This document shows, one piece after another, positions 1 to 6,949 of a stretch of DNA of 12,691 nucleotides. The stretch is from NCBI GenBank assembly GCA_002702965.1, contig PADE01000051.1:3241-15931 (forward strand). Direction: 5' to 3'. A program made the position numbers and the translations under genes. Below the pieces are notes generated by a model that saw nothing but the letters and a program-made list of their open reading frames with translations, was not told the origin of the DNA and did not search any database. Within the stretch, counting starts at the first letter, position 1, and each line of letters begins with the position of its first letter. The DNA comes from Planctomycetaceae bacterium. GTDB taxonomy: Bacteria; Planctomycetota; Planctomycetia; Pirellulales; Pirellulaceae.

Positions 1-1112
1 CGCTAATTGGACTGTTGATATTGAGTTTTTCGCCATTCCGCGCAGTAACCGGCGCACTGGTCGTGATCCTGCTGTTTAGTACCATGCGCCAGGAACTCAA
101 GGTGGGTACAGCGCCACGAATTATGGCGTTGACCATTTTTGGTTTGATCTTGGCGGGCAATTTGCTGCGCCTTCAGATTGGGGGTGTGCTGCGAGCCACC
201 AACCTGTTCGAGTCGGCGTTGGAATCGAGCATCATGGCGATGGTCGGTCTGTTGGTTTTTGGACTTATTCATCCTGCCTGGCGACCCTCGTTTGGCAAGG
301 CGATGGCAAAATCGGCTCGCAACGGAGTCTCTCTGGTGGCGGCCAGCGCCTGCGTTGGAATCATCATCGGCATCGTCCAGGAGACGGGCATCGCAACCGA
401 TTTCAGTACCGTCATCAAAGGTGTCGTACAGACCAATTTAGCCCTCGCCCTGGTCGGGATCATGGGATGTTCGATCGTCCTGGGAATGGGAGTTCCCTCG
501 GTAGTCTGTTATCTCTTGATGGCCACGCTGATGGGCTCGCTGTTGGGCGAGTTGGGTGTGATTCCGCTCGCTGCTCATCTATTCATTTTCTATTTCGGCA
601 TGATGTCGATGGTCACGCCTCCGGTAGCGCTGGCCGGTTACGCGGCCGCTTCGATTGCGCAAGCAAACATCATGCGGACTTCGTTGGCCGCGTTTTCTTT
701 TTCGCTGGTCGGATTCTCGCTGCCCTTCATGTTTGTCTATCGTCCCGCACTCTTGTTGATGGATCAGAGTAAATGGAATGCGTGGATGGACGCTCAAGAG
801 ACCGGTGAAGGAAATGCCGCCGAGCTGTTACGGATCGCGCAAGACTCCTACGCGCCCTTGGCAGACCTGGCCATTGCGGTTGGCACTGCGGTCATTGGCG
901 TTGTTGCGCTGTCCGCTGCGATCGCCGGTTATCTCGGGAAACGATCCACCGTACTGGAACGCTGTGTCTTGATCATCGCAGCCGCCTGTCTGCTCTTTCC
1001 CAGCAGCTCGGCGAGCGGCGTGTGGATCAATGTGACGGGCGGCGGACTGTTCGCGCTCTGTGTGGCGCTTAACGTCTATGTGATCCCGCGCCTTACGCAA
1101 GCGGGGCGGTGA
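1..1112 (+). CDS. TRAP transporter fused permease (DctQM-like), C-terminal part, partial at the left edge
   Basis: The reading frame is open to the first base of the window, so the start lies upstream. The TTG at 15 is only the first start-like codon. About 369 residues are visible. They match the C-terminal half of the fused 4TM-12TM TRAP permeases, which use an ion gradient to import substrates delivered by a periplasmic binding protein. Counting from the TTG, the diagnostic stretches are GMGVPS (157-162), then PLAAHLFIFYFGMMS (184-198), TPPVALAGYAAA (201-212) and LPFMFVYRPALLLM (236-249). This run is typical of the DctM-like domain in fused TRAP proteins. Two or three more hydrophobic segments follow (about 285-305, 318-330 and 340-356), as expected for the fused type. 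The substrate cannot be told. The binding-protein gene is not in view and may lie upstream. The gene ends in TGA at 1110-1112. Confidence 0.88.
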   Translation, partial: LIGLLILSFSPFRAVTGALVVILLFSTMRQELKVGTAPRIMALTIFGLILAGNLLRLQIGGVLRATNLFESALESSIMAMVGLLVFGLIHPAWRPSFGKAMAKSARNGVSLVAASACVGIIIGIVQETGIATDFSTVIKGVVQTNLALALVGIMGCSIVLGMGVPSVVCYLLMATLMGSLLGELGVIPLAAHLFIFYFGMMSMVTPPVALAGYAAASIAQANIMRTSLAAFSFSLVGFSLPFMFVYRPALLLMDQSKWNAWMDAQETGEGNAAELLRIAQDSYAPLADLAIAVGTAVIGVVALSAAIAGYLGKRSTVLERCVLIIAAACLLFPSSSASGVWINVTGGGLFALCVALNVYVIPRLTQAGR

Positions 1113-1113
1113 T

Positions 1114-1539
1114 CCGACGGTACTCGCCTCACGGCTTTCGCGACTGGGTGCCAAACTCATCGGTGCTTAGATCAGTTCTGCCATCTCGTTTCCCTTTCTC
1201 TTGCTCGCGGGCGCATTCAGCCGTGCTCTGAATGAGGGCATGACCGCGGGCGACACTATCGCCTCGGCGATTATTGGCTTGGAATCGTACCTTACGGTTC
1301 ATGGATACTTGATTACCACGAATGACCAGATGGTTGGTATCAAGATGGTTGACAACACCTCCGGTGAGCTCGTGTCATTGGCCAAGATCATCGTTTTACG
1401 AGACCTCCCGATGGCGTCGGCAAATGTCATTCCATTCGTTGGCAGCCGTATTTCTCTTATCGACATCTTGGCGAGTTTTGGTAGCCAACAGCGCTGTATT
1501 CATGACCACTTGGCGGGCACCCAAGTCGTTCGTGCTTAG
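1114..1539 (+). pseudogene. Decayed RDD-family membrane protein gene
   Basis: The frame ending at 1539 encodes a recognisable RDD domain. Before the stop at 1168-1170 it reads LASRLSRLGAKLIGA. After the stop come a hydrophobic helix around SFPFLLAGAF, then ESYLTVHGYLITTNDQ, and a typical RDD end (RCIHDHLAGTQVV). Three signs of decay are visible. A TAG at 1168-1170 falls where the family has a hydrophobic residue in the first membrane helix. No ATG, GTG or TTG lies in frame between the upstream TGA at 1081-1083 and that TAG. The motif normally read as G-K-K-L-L-G-I is shortened to VGIKMV, which suggests loss of about five codons near 1340. A shorter protein could start at the TTG at 1201 and give 112 residues, but it would lack most of the first helix. 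The family is well supported; non-function is inferred. RDD proteins are small multi-helix membrane proteins of mostly unknown role. Confidence 0.72.
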
Positions 1540-1659
1540 TCGGCAAACGCAAGTGGCTCTCAACCGACTGGGCCGCAACACCGGGGCGCACTTGAGCACA
1601 GTGGTCGGCACTTCCCACGCGTTACCGAGGTCCGAGCGGTCCGACGCGCGCGGATCTCC

Positions 1660-1681
1660 GTCGCGCAACGCTCAGCGCGAC
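1660..1681. terminator. GC-rich hairpin between convergent genes, possible terminator
   Basis: GTCGCGC (1660-1666) and GCGCGAC (1675-1681) form a perfect 7-bp stem with an 8-base loop. It lies between the end of the RDD remnant (+) and the end of the ACP-oxoamine synthase gene (-). Neither side carries a T-run, so a role in termination is only inferred from position. Confidence 0.28.
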
Positions 1682-1724
1682 CTCGATCCTGCTGCGATGG
1701 CCACGTCCGAGTACCTCAACTGGC

Positions 1725-3248
1725 TCAGGCGCCGACCACTTTCTTGCCAACGTACTTCGGGTCGATTTCTTGGAGCACCTCGGCCAGGATACTGACCGTG
1801 GTTTCAAGTTGCTCATCGGAATGCAACGCGTTGACAAAGAACCGCAGCCTTGCACCCGCTTCGTTGACTGCGGGATGCATGATGGGCTGCACGCTGATGC
1901 CCCGCTCGTGCATCATCCGCGAGGCGCGGACCGCGTGCAACGAATTGCCCAGAATGACCGGGATAATAGGCGTATCCTGGCTATCACCCGTGTGGAACTT
2001 GTGCTGCCTGCTGAGCTGCAGAAAATAAGAGGCGCGCGCCTGGAGAGTGGCCACCCGCTCAGGGTTCTCTTTCAATTTCTTGAAGACCGTCAGCGCCGCT
2101 GCCGAACTCGCCGGACAAAGGCCTAAGGTAAAAATCACACCGGGCGAAGTATGTTTCATATACCGAATGATCGACTCGCGACCCGCGACGTAACCACCCG
2201 AGGAACCAAAGGCCTTACTGAGTGTTCCCATCCAGATGTCCACGTCGACAGGGTCGACGTCGAAAAACTCGCCCATTCCTCGACCGGTCATCCCCATCGT
2301 GCCGATCGAGTGCGCTTCGTCCAACAGCAGCAACGCCTTGTGTCGCTGCTTGACCTCGATAAACGCCGGCAGGTTGGCGTAGTCCCCATCCATGCTGTAA
2401 ACACCTTCGATGATGATCAGCACCTTGCGATACTGATGACGCACCTCGCCAAGAATATCGTCCAGCGCCTGCCAATCGTTGTGCGGAAAAGGCCGCCGTC
2501 GGGCCCCCGACAACAGGGCGCCCGTGATGATACTGTTGTGCACCAGATCGTCGTGGATGATCAGATCACCGGCGCCCATTAAATGGCCGATCACGGTGGT
2601 GTTGGTGGAGTGTCCGCTCGTAAACGTGATCGAGTCCTCACATCCAATAAATTGACAAATCTCTTGTTCCAACTCCTCGTGAATCGGCCGCGTCCCCGAT
2701 ACCAATCGACTCGCCGACACGCTGGTCCCGTAAAGATCCAAGGCCTCTTTCGCCGCGTCGGTGACCGCGGGGTCACCCGACATTCCCAGGTAGTTGTTCC
2801 CCGAATAGTTGATCAACTCGCGGCCATCGATCCGTGTCAAGTTATTGCTGATAGTCTCGTGAACCGTAAAAAACGGATTTCCCTCTCCCGCATCCATTAA
2901 CATCTGGATAGTTTTGTCGAGTTGGACGATTTCTGGAATCTTGGCGAAGTCGTAATACTCGGGTATGACCGGATCGCCATTCGTCTTGACGGCTGCCAGC
3001 TGTTCGCCAATGGCAGCCGCAATTTCCCTACACGTTTCCAATTCGACCAATACCATCTCGGGAATGCGAATCCCGAATTCTGCTTCCACACGAGCAACCA
3101 CGTCCAGCCGCTCAAGCGAATCCAGACCGAGCCCAACGACATTCGTATCGACCGTCAAGTCCTTGGCTCGTTCGCGTGCAGTATCCTTGACCTGCGCCAT
3201 GACAAACTGTTCGATTTCGGCCGTGGAAGGCTTTGTCATTTCAGGCAT
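1725..3248 (-). CDS. Acyl carrier protein fused to a PLP-dependent alpha-oxoamine synthase (BioF/KBL/SPT-like)
   Basis: This 507-residue protein has two domains. Residues 10-85 form an acyl carrier domain with the phosphopantetheine motif GLDSLERLDV, which puts the carrier serine at S44. Residues about 100-500 are a fold-type I PLP enzyme of the alpha-oxoamine synthase family: the NYSGNNYLG motif (147-155), a histidine likely to stack on the cofactor (H237), LLLDEAHSIG (307-316; D310 and H313) and GTLSKAFGSSGGY (341-353) with the Schiff-base lysine K345. The family condenses an amino acid with an acyl thioester and releases CO2 (8-amino-7-oxononanoate synthase, 2-amino-3-ketobutyrate CoA ligase, serine palmitoyltransferase). 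A fused ACP suggests that the acyl group is delivered on the carrier rather than on CoA. That, and a role in sphingoid-base or related lipid synthesis, is inference. No biotin genes are adjacent. ATG at 3248 has an AAGG only 2 bases upstream; ATG at 3239 is also possible. Confidence 0.88.
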   Translation of the reverse strand: MPEMTKPSTAEIEQFVMAQVKDTARERAKDLTVDTNVVGLGLDSLERLDVVARVEAEFGIRIPEMVLVELETCREIAAAIGEQLAAVKTNGDPVIPEYYDFAKIPEIVQLDKTIQMLMDAGEGNPFFTVHETISNNLTRIDGRELINYSGNNYLGMSGDPAVTDAAKEALDLYGTSVSASRLVSGTRPIHEELEQEICQFIGCEDSITFTSGHSTNTTVIGHLMGAGDLIIHDDLVHNSIITGALLSGARRRPFPHNDWQALDDILGEVRHQYRKVLIIIEGVYSMDGDYANLPAFIEVKQRHKALLLLDEAHSIGTMGMTGRGMGEFFDVDPVDVDIWMGTLSKAFGSSGGYVAGRESIIRYMKHTSPGVIFTLGLCPASSAAALTVFKKLKENPERVATLQARASYFLQLSRQHKFHTGDSQDTPIIPVILGNSLHAVRASRMMHERGISVQPIMHPAVNEAGARLRFFVNALHSDEQLETTVSILAEVLQEIDPKYVGKKVVGA

Positions 3249-3573
3249 TGCCTTAAGCGGAGAAAGTCAGCGGATGCCGCGCGACCATTCCAAACCGGTT
3301 ACGGCCGGCGGGATCAGCATAGGACGGCGGTACCACCGAACCCGCGACGCCCGAAACGGGTGTCGGCAGCAGATCCGTTGGGCCAGATGAGGTGAACATC
3401 CCGATCTATCGAGACTATGTTGAAACAGGCTCGTTGACTACCCCTGTTTTCTGGAAACCGCGCCGTGCTGCGGCAAACCCACCCTAACCGATCTAATCGG
3501 ACACGGTCCGGGTCACCTGTCTGCGGCATGCGCCGGCCGTGAAATGGTCAGCCATCGATGGGGTCGAGACCGA
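3249..3573. other. Intergenic gap with no convincing gene
   Basis: About 325 bases separate the end of serS from the start of the ACP-oxoamine synthase gene, both on the minus strand. The short frames here have no recognisable domain and no good start signal. I see no tRNA-like cloverleaf or T-loop motif. The gap holds the hairpin at 3345-3365 and a weaker 5-bp repeat at 3488-3500. Its length makes co-transcription of the two genes less likely and leaves room for a promoter or 5' leader. Confidence 0.6.
3345..3365. repeat. 9-bp stem-loop in the serS/ACP-oxoamine synthase gap
   Basis: CGACGCCCG (3345-3353) and CGGGTGTCG (3357-3365) flank an AAA loop. Eight pairs are Watson-Crick and one is G-T as read on the plus strand; on the minus-strand transcript that pair becomes A-C. 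It sits about 97 bases upstream of the ATG at 3248. It could end serS transcription, form part of a 5' leader, or be a protein-binding site. No T-run follows on the minus strand. Confidence 0.4.
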
Positions 3574-4860
3574 TCATCGGGGCCCACCGATGCACTCCTG
3601 ACCCATCCAGCGCTGCAATGGGGGAGGGATCCGCACGCTCCCGTCGGCCTGTTGATGGTTCTCCAAGATCGCCAGCACCGCCCGACTGAGCGCCAACGCG
3701 GTTCCATTCAGCGTGTGCACAAAACGAGTCCCTTTCTGGTCCTGCGACTTACACCGAATCTGTAAGCGCCGCGACTGGTAGTCGGTACAGTTCGAGGTAC
3801 TGGTCACCTCACCCCAGTCCCCGCGCTCACCACGGCCCGGCATCCAGGCCTCCAAGTCGTACTTGCGATAAGCCGGACCGCCCAGGTCGCCCGTCGCGGT
3901 GTCCACCACCCGGAAGGGAATCTCGAGTTCGTCAAAGATGCGGCATTGCAAGCTACAAAGTTCCTCCAACAGGGCATCGCTTTCAGCCGGTACCGAAAAA
4001 GCAAACATCTCTACCTTGGTGAATTGATGCACCCGGTAGAGCCCTCGGGTGGCGCGCCCATGGGCCCCCGCCTCAGTACGAAAACAGTGGCTGATTCCGC
4101 ACAACCGAATCGGCAACTCCTCGGCGCTCAGAGTCTGCTGTGCGTACAGCCCAGCGAGCGTGATTTCGGCAGTCGCCACCAGGCTCAATGGACTGTCGGC
4201 GATGCTGTAAATTTGGGTTTCCGGTCCGCGCGGGATGAAGCCGACGCCTTCGACAATTTCGTCGCGGCAGAGGTCGGGGGTCACGAGCGGAGTGAAACCC
4301 TCCTGCACCAACAGATCGACCGCATACAACTGCAGCGCCAACTCCAATCGAACCGCATCCCCCTTGAGGAAATAGAACCCGTGACCGGTGGTTCGGCTTC
4401 CCCCCTCAAAATCGAACAGCTCCAAACGGTCTCCAATCTCGACATGGTCGACGGGTTCAAACTCAAACTGACGCGGCTCGTAAGCGCCACGGCGCAACTC
4501 AAGATTGGCCTTGTCGTCCATGCCGACCGGAGCATCTGGATGCGTCATATTGGGAATCCGCTTCTGGATCTCCAATATCTCGGCTTCGCAGCGGTCATGA
4601 TCACGCTGCATCTCTTCTTTCCGTTCCCGGTACGCCCTGCCTTGCGCCTTGCGAGATTCCCGCTCGCTGGGATCCTTCGCCTGACTAATCGACTTGGAGA
4701 CCTCATTGGCTAGGCGATTCAGCTCTTGCAATTCGCGTTGCGTTTCTCGCCGCCCTGTTTCCAATGCAACCAGTTGTGAAATATCAATTTCTAGGCCGCG
4801 CTCGAGACAGTTCCGCTCGACATCCTCGGCGTTCTCTAGCAAGAACTTTCGGTCCAGCAT
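3574..4860 (-). CDS. serS: Seryl-tRNA synthetase
   Basis: This class II aminoacyl-tRNA synthetase charges tRNA-Ser with serine in the cytoplasm. I take the ATG at 4860 (MLDRKFLLENAEDVERN) because this is where bacterial SerRS normally begins. The frame is open upstream to 4923, but those 21 extra residues do not resemble the family. The protein then has 428 residues, the usual size. Residues 1-105 are the N-terminal tRNA-binding arm, rich in charged residues and likely coiled coil (about 30-100). The catalytic core shows TAE (230-232), motif 2 with FRTEAG (260-265) followed by the RGLYRVHQF run (272-280), the serine-site stretch STSNCTDYQSRR (354-365) and motif 3 with FVHTLNGTALALSR (380-393). 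The end (NHQQADGSVRIPPPLQRWMG) is canonical. The Shine-Dalgarno is poor. A probable terminator at 4898-4919 separates it from the M20 gene upstream. Confidence 0.96.
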   Translation of the reverse strand: MLDRKFLLENAEDVERNCLERGLEIDISQLVALETGRRETQRELQELNRLANEVSKSISQAKDPSERESRKAQGRAYRERKEEMQRDHDRCEAEILEIQKRIPNMTHPDAPVGMDDKANLELRRGAYEPRQFEFEPVDHVEIGDRLELFDFEGGSRTTGHGFYFLKGDAVRLELALQLYAVDLLVQEGFTPLVTPDLCRDEIVEGVGFIPRGPETQIYSIADSPLSLVATAEITLAGLYAQQTLSAEELPIRLCGISHCFRTEAGAHGRATRGLYRVHQFTKVEMFAFSVPAESDALLEELCSLQCRIFDELEIPFRVVDTATGDLGGPAYRKYDLEAWMPGRGERGDWGEVTSTSNCTDYQSRRLQIRCKSQDQKGTRFVHTLNGTALALSRAVLAILENHQQADGSVRIPPPLQRWMGQECIGGPR

Positions 4861-4880
4861 GAGCCAATCCGTACCTACCC

Positions 4881-4919
4881 AAAAAGGAACACAGAACGGC
4901 GATCGGGGCCCCCATCGCC
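4881..4919 (-). terminator. Probable rho-independent terminator after the M20 peptidase gene
   Basis: GGCGAT (4898-4903) pairs with ATCGCC (4914-4919), and GGGG and CCCC inside can extend the stem past one C-C mismatch. Read on the minus strand, a T-rich stretch follows, ending in five T at 4885-4881. It lies between the M20 stop (4971) and the serS start (4860). The T-run begins about 12 bases after the stem, farther than usual, so efficiency is uncertain. Confidence 0.45.
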
Positions 4920-4970
4920 TCACGGAACGATTCCGGACGAGACGCTCGCCGAGGTAAACAGAAACGCAGT

Positions 4971-6353
4971 CTATTCGTCTGATTCTACGCGACTTAACTC
5001 GCGCCAGAGATAGGTACTGGCTTTGATCCCGCGGTGATAATCTGAAAGGCAGAATTTCTCATTGGGGCTGTGTGTGTTGTCGTCATCTAACCCCCACCCC
5101 AATAACAAAGGATCAGCACCGAGCGCCTCCTTGAAAGCAGTCACAATCGGAATCGACCCACCCTGTCGGATAAAGACGGGAGAACGACCAAACCCACTTT
5201 CGATCGCCTTCGCCGCTGCCGACATATAGGGACTGTCCAGAGACACCACTACGCCGGGCGCCCCATGCATGTCGCGGAGTTCCATCGCGATCCCTGGCGG
5301 ACATAATGATTCGAGCATCTCTCGAAGTGACTGAGTTACCTTTTGCGGATCTTGGTCAGGAACCAACCGAAAACTGAACTTAGCACCCGCCCGACCGGGA
5401 AGCACGGTCTTGCTGCCCTCCCCCTGGTAACCACCCCAGATTCCATTCACATCGCACGTGGGGCGGGCCCAGCGGCGCTCCAACGTCGAAAACCCGGTCT
5501 CGCCTCCGAGTGCGACAACGCCGATCTGTTCGCAAAACGCTTCTTCGCTAAAGGGCAATGCGGCAAACTGTTGTCTTTCTTGATCACTCAGCGGAACCAC
5601 GTCGTCGTAAAACCCAGGGACCTGGATTCGTCCAAACTCATCGACAAGTGCCGCTAGCATTCGACCTAGGGCGTTCGCCGGATTCGCGACCGCACCGCCA
5701 AAACTGCCCGAATGCAGATCCTGTTGAGGTCCAGTGAGATGCAATTCGTAATAAGCGATCCCTTTGAGACCGTAAGTGATCGCCGGCTGGCCGGGGCCGA
5801 ATTGAGAAGTATCACTGATTACCACGGCATCCGCGGCCAGCAATTCATGGGATTCGCGATTCTCCAAAAATGCGAGTAGGCCTCCGCTGCCACATTCTTC
5901 TTCGCCCTCGATTACGTATTTCACCTGTAGCGGAAGTTTCCCCTCGGTTTCCATCCACGCTTGAACACTCTTAACGTGGGTTAGCATCTGGCCCTTGTCA
6001 TCCGTCGCGCCGCGCGCGTAGACATTGCCATCACGGCGATCCGGTTCGAAGGGAGGTGAATTCCACTCTTCCAATGGATCGGGGGGTTGGACGTCGTAGT
6101 GTCCGTACACCAACGCGGTCGGGGCGCCTTCGATCGGCGGCGACTCGGCGTACACAATCGGGTGGCCGTCGGTGTCAATGATCCGACTCTCGAGTCCCAA
6201 ATCGCGGAATTGGTCATTCATCCACTCACCGGCGCGACGTACCTCCGAAGCGTACTCGCCGTCGGTACTGATGCTCGGTATCCGCAACAGTTCACACAGA
6301 TCTTCTTCAAACCGGTCGCGGTTCAGTTCCAGGTACTCGTCAAGATCGCTCAT
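4971..6353 (-). CDS. M20-family metallopeptidase (CNDP-like dipeptidase)
   Basis: This 460-residue di-zinc hydrolase belongs to the M20/ArgE/DapE superfamily. Its length and motifs place it with CNDP-type cytosolic dipeptidases. Visible metal and catalytic residues are H85 and D87 in GHYDVQP, bridging D118 in RGATDDKG, catalytic E152 and metal E153 in EGEEECGSGG, D181 in ISDTSQF and H428 in DNTHSPNEKF. H214 in DLHSGSFGG fits the histidine that the dimerisation (lid) domain contributes to the partner active site; that domain spans about 200-360. No signal peptide is seen, so it is probably cytoplasmic and cleaves small peptides or related amides. The exact substrate cannot be told, and DapE or ArgE roles are less likely given the CNDP-like motifs. 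The ATG at 6353 fits the family start; only a weak GAGA precedes it. The gene is divergent from clpS. Confidence 0.92.
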   Translation of the reverse strand: MSDLDEYLELNRDRFEEDLCELLRIPSISTDGEYASEVRRAGEWMNDQFRDLGLESRIIDTDGHPIVYAESPPIEGAPTALVYGHYDVQPPDPLEEWNSPPFEPDRRDGNVYARGATDDKGQMLTHVKSVQAWMETEGKLPLQVKYVIEGEEECGSGGLLAFLENRESHELLAADAVVISDTSQFGPGQPAITYGLKGIAYYELHLTGPQQDLHSGSFGGAVANPANALGRMLAALVDEFGRIQVPGFYDDVVPLSDQERQQFAALPFSEEAFCEQIGVVALGGETGFSTLERRWARPTCDVNGIWGGYQGEGSKTVLPGRAGAKFSFRLVPDQDPQKVTQSLREMLESLCPPGIAMELRDMHGAPGVVVSLDSPYMSAAAKAIESGFGRSPVFIRQGGSIPIVTAFKEALGADPLLLGWGLDDDNTHSPNEKFCLSDYHRGIKASTYLWRELSRVESDE

Positions 6354-6373
6354 GGGGTTCTCATATCTAGCGT

Positions 6374-6387
6374 ACGGGTGCGCCCGT
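6374..6387. promoter_or_regulatory. Short inverted repeat in the divergent M20/clpS region
   Basis: ACGGG and CCCGT flank a 4-base TGCG centre, about 21 bases upstream of the M20 start codon. It could be a small operator or simply chance in GC-rich DNA. No regulator gene is nearby to support a binding-site role. Confidence 0.2.
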
Positions 6388-6400
6388 CAGGAGATCCTCT

Positions 6401-6429
6401 TTCCCGCGGCGCTGGCGGTACAATATAAT
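6401..6429 (+). promoter_or_regulatory. Possible sigma70-like promoter for clpS
   Basis: A perfect TATAAT box lies at 6424-6429, in the divergent gap 52 bases before the ATG at 6481. The matching -35 position, with a 17-base spacer, is TTCCCG at 6401-6406, only a half match to TTGACA. An A/T-rich -10 in an otherwise GC-rich gap is suggestive. The complementary strand also offers TATATT-like sequence that could serve the M20 gene. Confidence 0.42.
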
Positions 6430-6495
6430 GGTTCGCAATTGCCGCGACTATTCCCGGTGCTGGTTTCCCGGTGATCGTCGATGCGGAGGACCACT

Positions 6496-6849
6496 TTGCC
6501 TGAACAACATTCCACCACTACCGTCGTGTCGACCACGACCCGCGAACGAAAAACCGACCATCAGCGAAAGCGCCAACCAAGGTACCACGTCATTCTATGG
6601 AATGACGACGACCATACCTATCAGTACGTAATCCAGATGATGCGTCGCTTGTTCGGCCATTCGGCAGGACAGGGTTTTCAGATCGCGAGTGTAGTTGACA
6701 CGCGGGGACGTGCGATTTGCCTCACCACCACTCGAGAACACGCCGAACTCAAACGCGATCAGATTCACGCTTTTGGGAGCGATCCGTTGAGCGCTGAATG
6801 CCGTGGTTCCATGTCGGCCAGTATCGAACCCGAGCCGGACTCGGACTAG
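6496..6849 (+). CDS. clpS: ATP-dependent Clp protease adaptor ClpS
   Basis: ClpS binds proteins with N-degrons and hands them to the ClpA/ClpC unfoldase of the Clp protease in the cytoplasm. The core from YHVILWNDDDHTYQYV onward is typical. NDDDHTY carries the Asn-Asp pair that holds the free alpha-amino group, LFGHS carries the conserved pocket histidine, and the end holds LTTTREHAELKRDQIHAFG and GSMSASIEP. I prefer the TTG at 6496 (117 residues), because GGAGG at 6485-6489 lies 6 bases before it. The alternative ATG at 6481 would overlap that Shine-Dalgarno and add MRRTT (122 residues). The first 30 or so residues are Thr/Arg-rich and look unstructured, which suits the flexible N-terminal tail of ClpS. 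No clpA or clpC is adjacent. A hairpin with a T-rich tail follows the gene. Confidence 0.93.
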   Translation: MPEQHSTTTVVSTTTRERKTDHQRKRQPRYHVILWNDDDHTYQYVIQMMRRLFGHSAGQGFQIASVVDTRGRAICLTTTREHAELKRDQIHAFGSDPLSAECRGSMSASIEPEPDSD

Positions 6850-6891
6850 CGGTTGATTCGACTCTAGATGAGGCGGTTCCACCCGCCAGCG

Positions 6892-6926
6892 AGCCGACTT
6901 TTCGTATTCCTCGGCTATTTTATATT
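6892..6926 (+). terminator. Probable terminator of clpS, overlapping a possible mtaB promoter
   Basis: AGCCGA (6892-6897) pairs with TCGGCT (6911-6916) across a 13-base loop and is followed by ATTTTATATTT, a T-rich tail. A second small hairpin (GGCGG/CCGCC, 6872-6887) lies just before it. The same A/T-rich tail contains TATATT at 6921-6926, which could be a -10 box for mtaB with a leader of about 17 bases. No good -35 accompanies it. Confidence 0.42.
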
Positions 6927-6949
6927 TCACGTCGCGCGGATCGCAAGCG

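Noticed and set aside
1322..1795. 157-residue plus-strand frame overlapping the RDD remnant
   Set aside because: It is a shifted frame of the RDD sequence, rich in Arg/Ser/Trp, and runs into the end of the minus-strand gene; RDD homology lies in the other frame.
2151..2582. 143-residue plus-strand frame, together with the frames at 2922-3395 and 2965-3390
   Set aside because: These are antisense or mostly antisense to the ACP-oxoamine synthase gene, whose catalytic motifs leave no doubt about the coding strand.
3488..3500. CCGAT-CTA-ATCGG small inverted repeat after serS
   Set aside because: Only 5 bp, with no T-run and no extension of the stem; easily explained by chance.
3314..3529. 71-residue minus-strand frame in the serS/ACP-oxoamine synthase gap
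   Set aside because: No domain, no Shine-Dalgarno, and an Arg/Gly-rich composition typical of non-coding GC-rich DNA.
3946..4713. 255-residue plus-strand frame antisense to serS
   Set aside because: It lies entirely inside the well-supported serS gene, has no recognisable domain, and its composition is that of a shadow frame.
4971..6353. Assignment of the M20 gene as dapE or argE
   Set aside because: Its length and the EGEEECGSGG, DLHSGSFGG and DNTHSPNEKF motifs fit CNDP-like dipeptidases better, and no lysine or arginine biosynthesis genes lie nearby.
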